Part shown: one piece after another, positions 61,808-64,000 of the stretch
Position numbering within the stretch: the first letter of the stretch is position 1
How the letters are laid out: every line of letters starts with the position of its first letter
Source of the DNA: Heliocidaris tuberculata
Lineage: Eukaryota; Echinodermata; Echinoidea; Camarodonta; Echinometridae
DNA length: 64,000 nucleotides
Direction of reading: 5' to 3'
Assembly: GCA_025618425.1 (NCBI GenBank)
Contig: CM046844.1
Span: 9,753,558 to 9,817,557 of the forward strand
Translations under genes and position numbers: made by a program
The notes under the pieces: generated by a model
What the model was told of the DNA's origin: nothing
Database searches by the model: none
Seen by the model: the letters and a program-made list of their open reading frames with translations, nothing else

Positions 61808-62760
61808 CTATATAGATATGACGGGAGTTACATAAACATAGGAAAACGTGCGGTTTATTTCGACAAGGGATCTGGATTATCTTATGTACTTTTTAATCTC
61901 CTTTGGGAGAAAAAAAAAATGATCAGCTGTTTTGCATTGTAGATTATTGCTATATCTATCTATTGAAACCAAAGAAATCTGGTTTTGCCTTATAAACACT
62001 GTCCACAAGGTTTCATATATACATGTATGACTAAAGTTCTACATTCTTTGAAACACTGGGTCATAATGTCCAGTATGAATCCCGATTTTTATTTGCAATA
62101 TTATCCCCCCCCCCCCCCCACTGGGTAAAATATTGCCATTTCATTAATACGTTTTACCAAGAAATGGTCAATGTATTTGCGAGTCACTCACTCCAATTGC
62201 TCAAATCATTAAAAAAAAATTCTCAACAATCAGGGGGACTATAAATCCTAGAATTACAGGAGAATGCATAATGTGTATTAAATAAGCCGACAGTGGGACT
62301 TGCTTCGTTGACTATATGCAGAAGAGTTGGACAGATTTCAATTTTAACCGCAGAATGACATGTAATATACCTGCTTATAACTCTACTACTTCAGGGCGAT
62401 ACAGTTCGTGAATTAGTTTTTCTTGCACTTACCTTTGGAATATAAAATTCATCAGGTAGGCGTATTTGAGAAGTCTAATGATCCATTCTCTCTTGATCAT
62501 TTATTCAATTATTCAGTGCATGCGATTCTCTTTTGATTCACGTCAGATTAAAATGTCACGGCTCAAAATGTGAATACGTTCAAAGATAGATTTTTTTTTT
62601 AATTGGGAAATTTCTCATTGGTATGTAGATGTGTTATTTAGAATGGATTTCTCGTTTTTAATACTTCCATTAGCACTCAGTCTTTCGTTTCCAACAAGAT
62701 AAAGGTCTGTCAATAAATAGTTTGTTTTTGCTATCCCTTTCCCCTTTTTCTCACTTCTGT
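61808..62760. other. AT-rich DNA with C15
   Basis: C15 at 62105-62119. No gene is supported. Confidence 0.5.
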
Positions 62761-62795
62761 CTCTCTCACTCACCATGGTATATAATTCTTCTATT

Positions 62796-62840
<45 letters not shown>

Positions 62841-62875
62841 TCTCTCTTTGGGTATCTTTGATCCTCTCTCTGTAT
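62761..62875. repeat. (CT)n-associated dispersed repeat, inverted copy
   Basis: CCATGGTATATAATTCTTCT and ATTTCAT lead into (CT)n at about 62799-62836. This is the reverse complement of the GA-associated unit at 56720-56755. Confidence 0.8.
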
Positions 62876-63110
62876 AAAAACACACATAAATCAAGTGATC
62901 AGTAAGAAATAGTTGACGGATGGGCCATGGCATATCGGAAGAAAGCACAAAAGCTGTAAGATAAAACTCATGACATTCGATTAGTATTTGCATAAACTGG
63001 TGAAACAAAAATAACATGGGCTTACCGATAGGGTTCGGATAAAATAGGGAGGATGTTACAAAAGCTATCAAAGACACACACATATATAGGGATGTCCGTA
63101 TATATGTACT

Positions 63111-63111
63111 C

Positions 63112-63146
<35 letters not shown>

Positions 63147-63337
63147 GAGTGATCACTGATGTCACTCCCCGGGGGAATGAAAATAGAGTGAAAATAGAGT
63201 GAAACTCCACTCTTTTCCTTATAGAGAGCACTCGATAGTCACTCGATATTCACTCCTAAAGAAGTGATCACTGACGTGACTCCCGGAGGAGTGAAAACAG
63301 TGAAAATTCACTTTTTAGAGAGAGAGAGAGAGAGAGT
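63111..63337. mobile_element. Small TIR-like element with duplicated GTGATCACTGA core
   Basis: The left border CTCTCTAAAAA expands into an A run of about 28. The right border TTTTTAGAGAG expands into (GA)n. TAC/GTAC words lie outside. Inside, GAGTGATCACTGATGTCACT and AAGTGATCACTGACGTGACT are direct repeats about 115 bases apart, each followed by a CCCCGGGGG or CCCGGAGGAG word and GTGAAAA or ATGAAAA. It looks like a compact palindromic repeat with microsatellite growth at both ends. Confidence 0.6.
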
Positions 63338-64000
63338 ACTGTGCTATGACATTCTTTATCATATACTGCATAATATTACCCACATCAAGTTTCGTATCAA
63401 GTACAGGGTGGAATTAGTGCCAGCATACCTCCTCTCAAATGCCAGAAATTTAAAGAGAAACAAATTTTGCAGTGTTTCTTTTGAGGGCACACACATAATT
63501 CTTTGCTGCCAAGTTTGGGCCGAGCTATCCCCGAAAAACGGATAAGGCGCTCATGCTTTCAAGAAATTTCTTCTTACATAGGGTACCCATTTACTTCACC
63601 TGGGTGGAGAGTAGTCATATGTAGATTAATGTCATGCCAGAGGACATTTGTATCGTGGCATGGATTCGAAAATCATGTGTTTCCATGGTTTGGTAATATA
63701 TCCACAAGATCATGACACCTTAACAGATTAAGTATCTATTGCCGCGAAATGCAAATTTATCATTCTCATCGAGGTGCACAATTAAAAAAAAAAATAGAGC
63801 TAAGCAGGTCATACATTTATGTCATGGAACCATTATAATATCATGTACATTATTTTCCTTATTGTACAAAAACTTTTTAATAAAAAAAGTACATACATGA
63901 GAAAGTAACACGCGGGGATTCAAATGATACTATCGAAATGATAGAACATTGCATCGATAAATTCTAAGTTCTCAATGACTTGTAGCGTTGCAATGGCATA
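63338..64000. other. AT-rich DNA, nothing recognised
   Basis: Open frames of 70-93 codons at 63264-63545 and 63503-63715 overlap each other and the repeat above. I see no recognisable protein feature. Confidence 0.5.

Overview
The window is 64 kb of AT-rich metazoan nuclear DNA in which I find no gene I would defend. There are no bacterial-style operons, and the longest reading frames are low-complexity translations of (GA)n, (CTA)n or poly-pyrimidine tracts. No rRNA or functional tRNA gene was recognised. The repeat content points to a marine invertebrate, most plausibly an echinoderm such as a sea urchin. The signs are very frequent long (GA/CT)n tracts, many pure G or C runs of 13-17 bases, several MITE families, tRNA-derived SINEs, and LINE-like tails ending in (TTGAA)n. 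That species guess is inference from repeat style, not from a marker gene.

The useful content is a set of short non-autonomous DNA transposons whose ends and target-site duplications (TSDs) can be read directly. Two are hAT-like with exact 8-bp TSDs (27324-27778, TSD GTACATAT; 36448-37269, TSD TGCTCGAC). Two inverted copies of a 417-bp element have perfect 40-bp terminal inverted repeats (TIRs) and 3-bp TSDs, PIF/Harbinger-like (47310-47726 and 55169-55585). A 418-bp element with ~70-bp TIRs and TAA TSDs lies at 60210-60627. A piggyBac-like element flanked by TTAA is at 52562-52969. A TA-flanked mariner-like element is at 58163-58650. A TACACTGTAAAA-type family has two copies (41171-41533, 46644-47037). 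A ~400-bp family with TTAA-compatible ends has three copies (8689-9093, 26364-26752, 28601-28972). A family carrying TTAGGG-like internal words has four full or partial copies. Smaller TIR elements are at 47801-48077, 61663-61807 and 63111-63337. Two copies of one tRNA-derived SINE lie on opposite strands (50797-50955 +, 33300-33445 -).

Layout: 0-8 kb is mostly unique AT-rich DNA with (GA)n islands. 8-20 kb has one MITE and several large (GA)n tracts. 22-29 kb is rich in repeats, including a 279-bp tandem duplication that ends in a hairpin. 29-41 kb is sparse apart from a SINE and a hAT-like element. 41-48 kb holds a very long (CTA)n array, a perfect palindrome and a pile-up of MITEs inside pyrimidine tracts. 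48-64 kb holds a SINE, LINE-like tails and five further TIR elements. The only coding suggestion is a possible ~62-codon terminal exon at 45740-45927, weakly supported. The window is best read as intergenic or deep intronic DNA shaped by small transposons and microsatellite expansion.
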